A stretch of 64,000 nucleotides of DNA from Xylophilus sp. Leaf220 (GCF_001421705.1 NZ_LMKO01000012.1:414277-478276); one strand, 5' to 3'; shown: positions 37,311 to 45,682, numbered from the stretch's first letter. The notes: generated by a model from the sequence alone, not told the origin. Program-made: numbers and translations.

Positions 37311-38210
37311 TCAGGATTTCGCCGCTTCCTTGGCCTGCGCGAATGCGGTCAGCTCGGTACGGAACGCCCGCAGCTTCGCCTTCAGCCGCCGCTCGTTCTC
37401 CGGGCCCATGCGCACCAGGGCCTTCTGGCCGGACGACAGGGCTTCGAGCGCCGGATCGGCGAACTCGTAGCGCACCCAGGGCCGCTCCGATGCCATCTCG
37501 CCCTTGACCTCCAGTAGCCGCACCGCCAGCGGGCCGGTGGGCTCGGGCGTCTGCAGCAGGTGGTCGATCACCGCGACCAGGCGGTCGTTGAAGTAGCGCG
37601 CCGGGAATCCCAGCTCTTCGTAGGCACGCTGGAACAGCGGGTACATGCGCCGGTAGGCCGCCACCGCCTTGGCCGGATCGACCGATTCGGCCAGCTGCAC
37701 GAACGGCGTGTAGCGGGCGGCGTTGTCGGGCGCGATCGTCTGCGCACCGGGCGCGCCGGCGACGGCGAAGCGCTGGCCGGTCGGCTGCACCGGCCACATC
37801 CGCGAAGCGGCGTGCTCGCGCGGCAGGTTGTCGACCGTCGCCACCACCCGGCGCACGAACCCGTCGACCTGCAGGAACTGCAGCACCGCCTTGGCGCCCA
37901 GCAGCTCGTCGAGCGCCGATTTCACCGCCGGGTCGGACACGGCCAGCTCGGGCAGCGGCGTCGGCTCGGGCGCTGGCGGCTCCACCGGGAATTCGGGGCC
38001 GGCCGGCGAGAGCGGCGGCGGCGGCTTGGGCGGCGTGGGCACCTCGCCCGGCGCGGCGGCCTGCGGCGGCAGGTCGGGCTGCGCGCTCTTGTTCTGCTGC
38101 TGCCAATACCACCAGCCGCCGCCGGCCAGCGCGGCGACCACCACCAGCGCGACCACCGGTTTCCAGGCACCGGAGCCTTCGGCGGGCGGCCGGAATTCTC
38201 TGTCGGACAT
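37311..38210 (-). CDS. DUF3014 membrane-anchored protein
   Basis: 299 aa. N-terminal cytoplasmic tail, one membrane helix (WKPVVALVVVAALAGGGWWYWQQ, about 16-38), a Pro-rich linker (about 45-90), then the DUF3014 domain (VKSALDELLGAKAVLQFLQVDGFVRRVVATVDNLPREHAASRMWPVQPTG...FVQLAESVDPAKAVAAYRRMYPLFQRAYEELG). Bitopic inner-membrane protein with a periplasmic domain. Function unknown in the family. Convergent with the dehalogenase gene. Confidence 0.88.
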   Translation of the reverse strand: MSDREFRPPAEGSGAWKPVVALVVVAALAGGGWWYWQQQNKSAQPDLPPQAAAPGEVPTPPKPPPPLSPAGPEFPVEPPAPEPTPLPELAVSDPAVKSALDELLGAKAVLQFLQVDGFVRRVVATVDNLPREHAASRMWPVQPTGQRFAVAGAPGAQTIAPDNAARYTPFVQLAESVDPAKAVAAYRRMYPLFQRAYEELGFPARYFNDRLVAVIDHLLQTPEPTGPLAVRLLEVKGEMASERPWVRYEFADPALEALSSGQKALVRMGPENERRLKAKLRAFRTELTAFAQAKEAAKS

Positions 38211-38380
38211 AGATCTCTCCTGAACGCTTCTGGGACCGGGCCACGGCGGCGCAGCCCCGAACATCCTAGCCGCCGGCCCACGCGAAAGTGTCTCGCCCGG
38301 TCGCCGCCATGGCGACAATGGGTAACGGCAGGCGCGCCGGACGAAGCGCCCCGCCCCCACAACGACAGGAGACGACGACC

Positions 38381-38959
38381 ATGACCGACCGCTACCCCCT
38401 CCCCGCCCTGGCCGACGTGCCGGACGACATCCGCGCCCGCATCCTGGCGGTGCAGGAGAAATCGGGCTTCGTGCCCAACGTGTTCCTGGCGCTGGCCCGG
38501 CGGCCGGCTGAATGGCGCGCCTTCTTCGCCTACCACGACGCGCTGATGGAGAAGGACACCGGCCACCTGAGCAAGGGCGACCGCGAGATGATCGTCACCG
38601 CCACCAGCGCCGCCAACCGCTGCCTCTACTGCGTGGTGGCCCACGGCGCGCTGCTGCGCATCTACGAGAAGAAGCCGCTGGTGGCCGACCAGGTGGCGGT
38701 CAACTGGCTGAAGGCCGACATACCGCCGCGGCAGCGCGCGATGCTGGCTTTCGCGATGAAGGTCTGCGACCAGTCGCATGCGGTGGAAGACACGGATTTC
38801 GCAGCCCTGCACGCCCACGGTTTCGACGACGAGGACATCTGGGACATCACCGCGATCACCGCGTTCTTCGGCCTCTCCAACCGGATCGCCAGCGTCACCG
38901 GCATGCAGCCGAACCCCGAGTTCTACTTGCTGGGCCGGGTGCCGCGAGAGAAGAAGTGA
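38381..38959 (+). CDS. Carboxymuconolactone-decarboxylase-family peroxidase-related protein
   Basis: 192 aa, AhpD-like fold. The redox motif CLYCVVAHG (CxxC plus His at about residues 86-93) marks a peroxidase-related (PQQ-independent) CMD family member rather than a lactone decarboxylase. Conserved starts LADVPDDIRARI and GFVPNVFLALARRPAEWRAFFAYHDALM. ACAGGAG-like ribosome site. The stop codon lies inside the left terminal repeat of the 123-bp element. Confidence 0.88.
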   Translation: MTDRYPLPALADVPDDIRARILAVQEKSGFVPNVFLALARRPAEWRAFFAYHDALMEKDTGHLSKGDREMIVTATSAANRCLYCVVAHGALLRIYEKKPLVADQVAVNWLKADIPPRQRAMLAFAMKVCDQSHAVEDTDFAALHAHGFDDEDIWDITAITAFFGLSNRIASVTGMQPNPEFYLLGRVPREKK

Positions 38960-39071
38960 AATAATCCACTGCGCAGCCAGACTGCGCCGCTGCGGTCCTC
39001 GCAGCACCAAATTACGGCTCCCGGTCCTCGCAACACTCGGGCTTGCCCGCTACGGTTCTTTCACCTCTTCT
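38949..39071 (+). repeat. 123-bp element with terminal inverted repeats, copy 2
   Basis: Homologous to 32344-32467: shares CTGCGGTCCTC, ACGGCTC-CGGTCCTCGC, ACTCGGGCTTGC and GCTACGGTTCTTTC blocks in order. Its left end (AGAAGAAGTGAAATAATCC) overlaps the end of the upstream gene; the right end is GGTTCTTTCACCTCTTCT. As with copy 1, a GCTA-N9-TAGC repeat follows within about 20 bp. Confidence 0.8.
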
Positions 39072-39088
39072 GACCTGGGCCGGTATCT

Positions 39089-39142
39089 GCTATTTTTTCA
39101 ATAGCACGATGCCGGCGATTGGCAACGGCCTCAGGCACTTTT
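39089..39142 (-). repeat. GCTA-N9-TAGC repeat, copy B
   Basis: GCTATTTTTTCAATAGC (39089-39105), an imperfect GCCGGCG-type hairpin and CTCAGGCACTTTT. Its tail overlaps the stop codon and last codons of the minus-strand TetR gene, so the final residues AKSA are encoded by the repeat. Confidence 0.8.
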
Positions 39143-39763
39143 CGCTTGAATATCGGCCTGCAGCAGCCCCAGCACCAGCCGCACCAGCTCGTCCTCGAAG
39201 GCGGGCGTTCCCAGCAGCGGCGAATCCTCCAGCGACGCGCTGCGGATCGCGCCCATCACCGCCCGGGTCACGACGAACATCATCGCGGGCGTCGGTGGGC
39301 GCACGCCGGGGGCGCCGCCCATTGCGATCAGCTGGCCCAGGGCCATCGCGTTGCGGTCGGCGCCTTCGCGCAGCGCCTGGGTGACGTTGTCGTGCCCGTC
39401 GAGACGCCAGGCCATGCGGATGAACACGCGCCGCGGCCGCGAGGCACCGCCGAAGGCCTTCACCAGCATCCGAACCAGGTCGCGCACCACCACCGCGATA
39501 GGCTGCCGCTCGGCCACCGCGCGGTCGAGCATCGCCTGCAGATCGGCCTGCGCCTTGTCGCGCTGGCGGTGGATCATCGCCAGCAGCACCGCCTCCTTCG
39601 ACGGGAAGTACTGGTAGAGCGTGCCGATCGAGAAACCCGCCTTCTGGGCGATGCGGTTGGTGGTGAGCGCGCCCTCGCCTTCGGTTTCCACAATCTGAGC
39701 AGTGGCGTCGAAAATGGTCTCGATCGTGCGCTGGGCGCGGGCCTGGGTCGGCTGCTTGCGCAT
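39131..39763 (-). CDS. TetR-family transcriptional regulator
   Basis: 210 aa. N-terminal helix-turn-helix (TQARAQRTIETIFDATAQIVETEGEGALTTNRIAQKAGFSIGTLYQYFPSKEAVLLAMI) with a typical TetR core, then a ligand-binding helical domain with no ligand motif I recognise. Divergent from a metal-dependent hydrolase gene. The start MRKQPTQAR is preferred; the frame continues upstream but would cross the divergent promoter. Last four residues come from repeat copy B. Confidence 0.9.
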   Translation of the reverse strand: MRKQPTQARAQRTIETIFDATAQIVETEGEGALTTNRIAQKAGFSIGTLYQYFPSKEAVLLAMIHRQRDKAQADLQAMLDRAVAERQPIAVVVRDLVRMLVKAFGGASRPRRVFIRMAWRLDGHDNVTQALREGADRNAMALGQLIAMGGAPGVRPPTPAMMFVVTRAVMGAIRSASLEDSPLLGTPAFEDELVRLVLGLLQADIQAKSA

Positions 39764-39817
39764 GCGGGACGCGGCTTCTGGCGGTGGGGTCTTCTTCAAT
39801 CGGCACCTCGCTGAAAA

Positions 39818-39867
39818 CTGAGCACAAGGCGAGTAGCGGCGCCGGCCCAAAACTGAATAATGCTCAG
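39818..39867. promoter_or_regulatory. Candidate TetR operators in divergent promoter
   Basis: CTGAGCA (39818-39824) and an inverted TGCTCAG inside the dyad CTGA-ATAATGC-TCAG (39853-39867) lie between the TetR gene and the hydrolase gene. Each is preceded by AAAA. Suggests two half-related binding sites for the adjacent TetR protein. Confidence 0.5.
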
Positions 39868-39914
39868 AAACCGCGGCTGTATCAAGCCGCGGGCTCTTTG
39901 CCGGAGACACCCGC

Positions 39915-40778
39915 ATGACCGCCGCCACCGCCTTCCCCCCCGACCGCCTGATCGTCCGCAAGCTCGAAGTCGACCTGAAGCGCGGCTTCGCCCGCCACTG
40001 GCACGGCGGCCGCGCGTTCCGCAGCCAGTTCTTCAATGCGCTCTCGATGAGCTTTCCGGTGGGCGAGCAGTTCTTCATCGACTCGGTGCGCGACGCCGCG
40101 GCGCTGCTGCCGCCCGGCCCGCAGCAGGCGGCGATGCGCGAGAGGGTCGCCGGCTTCATCGGGCAGGAGGCGACGCACCGGCATATCCACGGCCTCTACA
40201 ACGCCCAGCTGGAAAAGCAGGGCCTGGTCAACCGCTGGCAGCACTGGGCGGCCGACCGGATCGTGAAGTTCCGCAAACTGAAGCCGAACCCGCGCCACGC
40301 CCTGGCCATGACCTGCGCCTACGAGCACTTCACCGCCCTGCTGGCCGACGGCACCCTGCGCCACGCCCGCTGGCTGGAGGGTGCCGATGCCGACATGCAG
40401 ACCGTCTGGCGCTGGCACGCCGCCGAGGAAACCGAGCACAACGCGGTGGCCTTCGACCTGTACCGGGCCGTGGGCGGCAGCTACAAATACCGGGTGCTGT
40501 GGTACCTGTACGTGGCGCTGCGCTTCGGCATCGATTCCACCGCGCAGACGGCGATCAACCTGTGGCACGACGGTACGCTGTTCAAGCCCGGCACCTGGAT
40601 CGACGGCGTGCGGCTCTTCTGGGGGCGCGACGGGCTGGTGTGGCGCTGCGCCGGGCCGATGCTGCAGTACCTGCGGCGCGACTTCCATCCGTCGCAGGAC
40701 CCGCATGCGGTGCCGGCCCAGACCCTGGCCGCGCAGTGGCTGGCGGCGCATGCGAACCTGTGGCGCGCGGTGCGTTGA
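39915..40778 (+). CDS. Metal-dependent hydrolase (PF10118/COG3687 type)
   Basis: 287 aa. Conserved His/Glu pattern on helices, diiron-like: FFNALSMSFPVGEQFFIDSVRD, FIGQEATHRHIHGLYN, AYEHFTALLADG and WRWHAAEETEHNAVAFDLYR. This arrangement (E-x2-H pairs) matches the COG3687 predicted metal-dependent hydrolases, often near lipid or acyl-CoA genes. No signal peptide. Probable target of the divergent TetR repressor. Convergent with a thioesterase gene, separated by repeat copy C. Confidence 0.85.
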   Translation: MTAATAFPPDRLIVRKLEVDLKRGFARHWHGGRAFRSQFFNALSMSFPVGEQFFIDSVRDAAALLPPGPQQAAMRERVAGFIGQEATHRHIHGLYNAQLEKQGLVNRWQHWAADRIVKFRKLKPNPRHALAMTCAYEHFTALLADGTLRHARWLEGADADMQTVWRWHAAEETEHNAVAFDLYRAVGGSYKYRVLWYLYVALRFGIDSTAQTAINLWHDGTLFKPGTWIDGVRLFWGRDGLVWRCAGPMLQYLRRDFHPSQDPHAVPAQTLAAQWLAAHANLWRAVR

Positions 40779-40779
40779 T

Positions 40780-40833
40780 GCTATATTTTCGATAGCTTGA
40801 GGCCGGCGGTGAGCGCCGGCTGCGGGCACTTTT
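40780..40833 (-). repeat. GCTA-N9-TAGC repeat, copy C
   Basis: GCTATATTTTCGATAGC (40780-40796), perfect GCCGGCG / CGCCGGC hairpin (40802-40808 with 40814-40820), then GCGGGCACTTTT. It starts 1 bp after the stop of the plus-strand hydrolase gene and ends 8 bp from the stop of the minus-strand thioesterase gene. Best full-length reference copy for this family. Confidence 0.85.
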
Positions 40834-40841
40834 GGCTCGAA

Positions 40842-41276
40842 TTATTCGGCGGTATCGCCCATCACCAGCCGCCGTATCCAGTCGGGCAGCGGCACCGCCT
40901 TTTCCAGCACCGGATCGATCCAGATGGTGGTGGCGCCACCGGCGGCATGCACCACGCCCGGCTGGTCGGCCCGCTCCAGCGTGGCCCAGGTCTCGAAGGT
41001 GGTGCGGGCCGCATCGCTCACGTAGAGCTTCGCGACCACGTCGCCCGGGTAGCGCAGCTGGCGGTAGAAGTTGCAGAACGCGTTGACGATCACCGGCCCC
41101 ACCGCGGTGGGCCCGCCCAGGCAGCCGATCGACTGCATCCAGTCGATCCGGGCCGTCTCCAGGTAGCGGAAGTACACCGCGTTGTTGACGTGGCCCATCG
41201 CATCCATGTCGCCCCAGCGGATCGGGATCGCCATCGAACGGACGAATGTCTTCTGCTGCGGAATCTCGATCTTCAT
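40842..41276 (-). CDS. Acyl-CoA thioesterase (4HBT/hotdog, YbgC-FadM type)
   Basis: 144 aa hotdog-fold thioesterase. Active-site motif IRWGDMDAMGHVNNAVYFRYLETARIDW (Asp near residue 23) and the beta strands VIVNAFCNFYRQLRYPGDVVAKLYV are typical of YbgC/FadM-like enzymes hydrolysing acyl-CoA. Divergent from the ETF-ubiquinone oxidoreductase gene, which fits fatty-acid oxidation. Chain-length preference unknown. Confidence 0.9.
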   Translation of the reverse strand: MKIEIPQQKTFVRSMAIPIRWGDMDAMGHVNNAVYFRYLETARIDWMQSIGCLGGPTAVGPVIVNAFCNFYRQLRYPGDVVAKLYVSDAARTTFETWATLERADQPGVVHAAGGATTIWIDPVLEKAVPLPDWIRRLVMGDTAE

Positions 41277-41399
41277 GGGCGACGTGAGGGTGAATGCTGC
41301 GGGAGTGTGGCAGTGCCCGGAATAAAATCAGTCACGCACTGGACATGGCCTTTCGCAGGCCCGCCCGACAATCCCATTCCACGACAAGAAAAGCGTTCC

Positions 41400-43106
41400 A
41401 TGACCCACGACGAGATCATTGCCCAGTTCGGTCCCCGCGAAGCCATGGAGTACGACGTGGTCGTCGTCGGTGGCGGCCCCGCCGGCCTCTCCACCGCGAT
41501 CCGTCTGAAGCAGCTGGCCGCCGAACAGGAGAAGGAGCTGTCGGTGGTAGTGCTGGAGAAGGGCTCGGAGCCCGGCGCCCACATCCTCTCGGGCGCCATC
41601 ATGGACCCGAAGGCGCTTAACGAGCTGTTCCCCAACTGGAAGGAACTGGGCGCGCCGCTGAACCAGCCGGTCACCGAAGACGCCTTCCTGTTCCTGGGCG
41701 AGAAGAGCGCCCTGCGCACCCCCAACTTCATGCTGCCGGGCTGCTTCCACAACCACGGCAACTACATCATCAGCCTGGGCAACCTGACCCGCTGGCTGGC
41801 CGAACAGGCAGAAGGCCTGGGCGTCGAGATCTTCCCCGGCTTCCCGGCCGCCGAGGTGCTCTACAACGAGGACGGCTCGGTCCGCGGTGTCGCCACCGGC
41901 AACCTGGGCATCGGCAAGGACGGCGAGCCGACCGACAACTTCCAGCTGGGCATGGAGCTGCACGGCAAGTACACGGTCTTCGCCGAAGGCTCGCGCGGCC
42001 ACCTGGGCCGCCAGCTGATCGAGCAGTTCGACCTGGCCAAGGACAGCGATCCGCAGAGCTACGGCATCGGCATCAAGGAACTCTGGGAGATCGACCCCGC
42101 CCGCCACCAGCCCGGCCTGGTGATCCACGGTGCCGGATGGCCGCTGGACAACGCCACCTACGGCGGCGGCTTCCTGTACCACGCCGAAGACAACAAGGTG
42201 ATGGTCGGCTTCGTGGTGGGCCTCGACTACCAGAACCCGTACCTGAGCCCGTTCGAGGAATTCCAGCGCTTCAAGACGCACCCCAACATCCGCTACTACT
42301 TCGACGGCGACGAGGAACACGGCATCAAGCCCGCCAAGCGGATCAGCTACGGCGCCCGCGCCATCACCGCCGGCGGCATGCTGGCCCTGCCCAAGACCGT
42401 GTTCCCCGGCGGCGCGCTGGTGGGCTGCGAAGCCGGCTACCTCAACGTCGGCCGGATCAAGGGCAGCCATTCGGCGATCAAGACCGGCATGCTGGCCGCG
42501 GAAGCCGCCTTCGAAGCGGTGCACGCCGGCCGCCAGCACGACGAACTCACCGCCTACCCCGAAGCCTTCGAGAAGAGCTGGCTGCGCGAGGAGCTCTACA
42601 AGGACCGCAACTTCAAGACCTGGTTCAAGAAGGGCCGCACCATCGGCACCATCATGACCGGCATCGAGCAGAAGCTCCTGGGCGGCAACATCCCGTGGAC
42701 GATCCACCGGCGCGAGGCCGACCACACCCGCCTCAAGCGGGCGGCCGAGTGCAAGCCGATCAAGTACCCCAAGGCCGACGGCAAGCTGACCTTCGACCGG
42801 CTCTCCAGCGTGTTCGTGAGCAACACCAACCACGAGGAGCAGCAGCCCGCCCACCTGACCCTGAAGGACCCTACCGTCCCGACCCGGATCAACCTGCCCC
42901 AGTACGCCGGCCCCGAGCAGCGCTACTGCCCCGCGGGCGTCTACGAGTTCGTGGCCGACGAGGCGGCCGGCCCCGGGGCCGAGCGGCTGCAGATCAACGC
43001 CCAGAACTGCGTGCACTGCAAGACCTGCGACATCAAGGACCCGACCCAGAACATCGTCTGGGTGACGCCGGAAGGTGGCGGCGGGCCCAACTACTCGGGC
43101 ATGTAG
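41400..43106 (+). CDS. Electron-transfer flavoprotein-ubiquinone oxidoreductase
   Basis: 568 aa inner-membrane-associated enzyme that passes electrons from ETF (beta-oxidation and amino-acid dehydrogenases) to ubiquinone. FAD site VVVVGGGPAGLSTAIRL at about residues 20-36. Central ubiquinone/membrane segment region GYGIGIKELWEIDP...GWPLDNATYGGGFLYH. The C-terminal 4Fe-4S cluster cysteines are in RYCPAGVYEF and NCVHCKTCDIKDP. Full length, start MTHDEIIAQFG. Confidence 0.96.
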   Translation: MTHDEIIAQFGPREAMEYDVVVVGGGPAGLSTAIRLKQLAAEQEKELSVVVLEKGSEPGAHILSGAIMDPKALNELFPNWKELGAPLNQPVTEDAFLFLGEKSALRTPNFMLPGCFHNHGNYIISLGNLTRWLAEQAEGLGVEIFPGFPAAEVLYNEDGSVRGVATGNLGIGKDGEPTDNFQLGMELHGKYTVFAEGSRGHLGRQLIEQFDLAKDSDPQSYGIGIKELWEIDPARHQPGLVIHGAGWPLDNATYGGGFLYHAEDNKVMVGFVVGLDYQNPYLSPFEEFQRFKTHPNIRYYFDGDEEHGIKPAKRISYGARAITAGGMLALPKTVFPGGALVGCEAGYLNVGRIKGSHSAIKTGMLAAEAAFEAVHAGRQHDELTAYPEAFEKSWLREELYKDRNFKTWFKKGRTIGTIMTGIEQKLLGGNIPWTIHRREADHTRLKRAAECKPIKYPKADGKLTFDRLSSVFVSNTNHEEQQPAHLTLKDPTVPTRINLPQYAGPEQRYCPAGVYEFVADEAAGPGAERLQINAQNCVHCKTCDIKDPTQNIVWVTPEGGGGPNYSGM

Positions 43107-43114
43107 CCACAACG

Positions 43115-43136
43115 AACGGGGCCTCGGCCCCGTTTT
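43115..43136 (+). terminator. Terminator after ETF-QO gene
   Basis: AACGGGGCC-TC-GGCCCCGTT (effective loop 4-6 nt) followed by TTTT, 8 bp past the stop codon. Confidence 0.85.
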
Positions 43137-43185
43137 GCATGGAGGGTGGCTGCTTGCAACAGCCGTGGCGTACGCTGCATCCGCC

Positions 43186-43202
43186 GAGATACAATGTATC
43201 TC
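43186..43202. promoter_or_regulatory. Antitoxin operator overlapping the promoter
   Basis: GAGATACA-A-TGTATCTC is a perfect 17-bp palindrome containing a TACAAT -10 hexamer (43190-43195), 22 bp before the antitoxin start. Binding of the antitoxin here would block its own promoter, the usual type II arrangement. Confidence 0.8.
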
Positions 43203-43223
43203 ACCGCCAACAAAGGATGCAGT

Positions 43224-43493
43224 ATGGCCGCAACCACGATGGTCCACGTTCGGGTGGACGAACAGATCAAGGCGCAGGCAACCGAGACACTGGCCGCGAT
43301 GGGTCTGACGGTGTCGGATGCGGTGCGCGTTTTCCTGACGCGCGTCGTCGCCGACCAGCAACTCCCGTTCGCCCTCCAGGCACCGAATGCCGAGACCCGC
43401 GCCGCGATGCAGGAGGCACGGGCCCTCGGCAAAGCACGTTTTGCCAAAGCCGACGATTTGATGCATGACCTCGAAAAAGGCGCCGGGCAGTAA
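43224..43493 (+). CDS. RelB/DinJ-family antitoxin
   Basis: 89 aa. N-terminal ribbon-helix-helix (MVHVRVDEQIKAQATETLAAMGLTVSDAVRVFLTRVVADQQLPF) is the RelB/DinJ signature, and the C-terminal part (about 60-89) would wrap the toxin. AAAGGA site before ATG at 43224; the 26 extra residues of the longer frame cover the operator and are rejected. Overlaps the toxin gene by 29 bp. Confidence 0.92.
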   Translation: MAATTMVHVRVDEQIKAQATETLAAMGLTVSDAVRVFLTRVVADQQLPFALQAPNAETRAAMQEARALGKARFAKADDLMHDLEKGAGQ

Positions 43494-43794
43494 GCGCGCC
43501 GCCCTGCCCCGGTCGTCCGACCGGACCAAGGCTTTCGCCAAGGACTGGACGCGGCTGTCGCATTCGGGCCGCTACGACATGCGGCGGTTGAAGGAGGCGA
43601 TGCTGCTCCTGATCGCCAACGACGCGTCGCTCGGCGCCGAGTGGCTGGACCATGCGCTCCTGGGCGAATGGGCCGACCACCGCGAATGCCATGTGGGTGG
43701 GGATTTTTTGCTGATCTACCGGCTGGAGCAGAGCGGGGCAGACGAGCAGATCGTCTTCGTCAGGGCCGGCACCCACGCCGAGCTGTTCGACTGA
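43465..43794 (+). CDS. YafQ-family mRNA interferase toxin
   Basis: 109 aa RelE-superfamily toxin. Catalytic pattern of YafQ is present: DH in WLDHALLGEWADHRECHVGGD and GTHAELF at the C-terminus (E. coli YafQ His50, His63, Asp67, His87). The Trp after the catalytic Asp is Phe here. The N-terminus carries an extra basic stretch (SKKAPGSKRAALPRSSDR). Overlaps the antitoxin, so the two are translated together. Activity is inferred. Confidence 0.9.
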   Translation: MTSKKAPGSKRAALPRSSDRTKAFAKDWTRLSHSGRYDMRRLKEAMLLLIANDASLGAEWLDHALLGEWADHRECHVGGDFLLIYRLEQSGADEQIVFVRAGTHAELFD

Positions 43795-43806
43795 TCCGCC
43801 CGCTGC

Positions 43807-44511
43807 TCAGGCCTTCGTGCTTCCACCCACCCCGTACAGGATGCGCGCCTGCTCCTCGGCGCTCGGCTGGGGCGCGCCGGGCGGGTTGACGGTGTCGACC
43901 AGCGCATAGGCGCGCTGCACCGCGGGCCGCGCGCGGATGGTCTCGAACCAGCGCCGCAGGTGCGGGAAGTCGCCCAGGTCCTGCTGCTGCTTGGCGTGCG
44001 AGACGATCCACGGGTAGCTGGCCATGTCGGCGATCGAATAGTCGCCGGCGACGAATTCGCGGTCCGCCAGGCGGCGGTCCAGCACGCCGTAGAGGCGGGC
44101 CGTCTCGCGTACATAGCGGTCGATCGCATACGGGATCTTCTCCGGCGCGGCGCTTCCGAAATGGTGGTTCTGCCCGGCCATCGGCCCCAGGCCGCCCATC
44201 TGCCAGAAGAGCCACTGCAGCGCGTCGTTGCGGCCGCGCAGGTCCTGCGGGACGAAGCGCCGCGTCTTGTCGGCCAGGTACAGCAGGATCGCACCCGATT
44301 CGAACAGCGGGATCGGCGCGCCGCCGTCGGCCGGCGCATGGTCGACGATCGCGGGGATGCGGTTGTTGGGCGCGATCGCCAAAAACTCCGGCGCGAACTG
44401 TTCGCCCTTGCCGATATGGATGGGCCGCACCGTGTAGGGCAGGCCGGCCTCTTCCAGGAAGATGCTGATCTTGTGGCCGTTGGGCGTGGTCCAGTAGTAG
44501 AGGTCGATCAT
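43807..44511 (-). CDS. Glutathione S-transferase family protein (YfcG/Ure2p-like)
   Basis: 234 aa. Thioredoxin-like N-terminal domain (MIDLYYWTTPNGHKISIFLEEAGLPYTVRPIHIGKGEQFAPEFLAIAPNNRIPAIVD) has TTPNGHK, the YfcG/Ure2p-type disulfide-reductase motif, and the glutathione-site ESGAIL. C-terminal helical domain includes WLFWQMGGLGPMAGQNHHF, another YfcG marker. Probably a disulfide-bond reductase. Divergent from the TRAP transporter. Upstream frame extension is non-coding. Confidence 0.92.
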   Translation of the reverse strand: MIDLYYWTTPNGHKISIFLEEAGLPYTVRPIHIGKGEQFAPEFLAIAPNNRIPAIVDHAPADGGAPIPLFESGAILLYLADKTRRFVPQDLRGRNDALQWLFWQMGGLGPMAGQNHHFGSAAPEKIPYAIDRYVRETARLYGVLDRRLADREFVAGDYSIADMASYPWIVSHAKQQQDLGDFPHLRRWFETIRARPAVQRAYALVDTVNPPGAPQPSAEEQARILYGVGGSTKA

Positions 44512-44695
44512 GGCGGGGCCGGTGGGGTTGGCGGTTGCGGGGCGGGAAGGCGGGGCGCCAGTATCGGACGGATGGGCGACGGCTGCAGCGCGCGGGCGGC
44601 ACGCCGGTCGGCCGCACCCACGAAAACCCGGATGCTGCACTGCGGCGGCCGTCACCATAATGGCCCGGCGCCCTATAACAAACAGGAGACTCCGC

Positions 44696-45682
44696 ATGTC
44701 CTTCGTACCGCACGCCGCCCGCGCTGTGCTGTCTGCCGCCGCCCTCGCCCTGCTGGCCACCGCGGCGCAGGCCCAGACCACCACGCTCAAGATCGGCTAC
44801 GCCACGACCAAGGAATCGCACTACGGCGTCGGCTCCACCGTCTTCTGCGACGAGGTCGAGAAAGGCACCCAGGGCCGCTACAAGTGCCAGCACTTTCCCA
44901 ACTCGGCGCTCGGCGGCGAACGCGAGCAGATCGAGGCGATCCAGTTCGGCACGCAGGACCTGCTCAACACCTCCACCGGCCCGGTCGGCAACTTCGTGCC
45001 GGAGATGAAGATCGTCGACCTGCCCTTCCTGTTCCGCGACTACGACCATGCCCGCAAGGTGATGGACGGACCCATCGGCCAGGACCTGCTGACCAAGTTC
45101 CCGGCCAAGGGCATCATCGCGCTGGCCTGGACCGAGAACGGCTTCCGCCAGATGACCAACAGCAAGCGCGACATCGTCAAGCCGAGCGACGCCGCCGGCC
45201 TGAAGATGCGCACGATGGAGAACAAGGTGCACATGGACGGCTACCGCACCTTCGGCATCCTGCCGACGCCGATGGCCTTCCCCGAGCTGTTCGGCGCGCT
45301 GCAGCAGGGCACGGTCGACGGGCAGGAGAACCCGGTACCGGTGATCCTGTCGTCCAAGTTCGCGCAGGTGCAGAAGCACATGTCGCTGACCAACCACGTC
45401 TACTCGCCTGCGCTGCTGCTGCTCTCGCCCAAGGTGTGGAACAAGCTCAACGACGCCGACAAGAAGGTCTTCCTGGAAGCCGCCAAGAAGGGCGCCGCCG
45501 CCCAGCGCAAGAAGGTCAACGACGACGAGGAGAACGGCATCGCCCTGCTGGAGAAGGCCGGCATGAAGGTGACTCGCAACGTCGACGCCGCCGCGTTCCG
45601 CGAGGCGATCAAGCCGGCCTACGTGAACTACGCCAAGGAGTTCGGCGCCGACAACATCAAGAAGATCCAGGACGTGCAGTAG
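44696..45682 (+). CDS. TRAP transporter substrate-binding protein (DctP family)
   Basis: 328 aa periplasmic receptor. Signal peptide (about 1-27, AAQA), then TLKIGYATTKESHYGVGSTVFCDEVEKGTQGRYKCQHFPNSALGGEREQIEAIQFGTQDL. The carboxylate-clamp region AWTENGFRQMTNSKRDIVKPSDAAGLKMR contains the conserved Arg. AGGAGA ribosome site; a CATAAT -10-like hexamer sits at 44656-44661. First gene of the TRAP operon; ligand probably an organic acid, unspecified. Confidence 0.93.
   Translation: MSFVPHAARAVLSAAALALLATAAQAQTTTLKIGYATTKESHYGVGSTVFCDEVEKGTQGRYKCQHFPNSALGGEREQIEAIQFGTQDLLNTSTGPVGNFVPEMKIVDLPFLFRDYDHARKVMDGPIGQDLLTKFPAKGIIALAWTENGFRQMTNSKRDIVKPSDAAGLKMRTMENKVHMDGYRTFGILPTPMAFPELFGALQQGTVDGQENPVPVILSSKFAQVQKHMSLTNHVYSPALLLLSPKVWNKLNDADKKVFLEAAKKGAAAQRKKVNDDEENGIALLEKAGMKVTRNVDAAAFREAIKPAYVNYAKEFGADNIKKIQDVQ

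Noticed and set aside
40797-41399. N-terminal extension of the ETF-QO frame
   Set aside because: Overlaps the opposite-strand thioesterase; the conserved protein starts at 41400.
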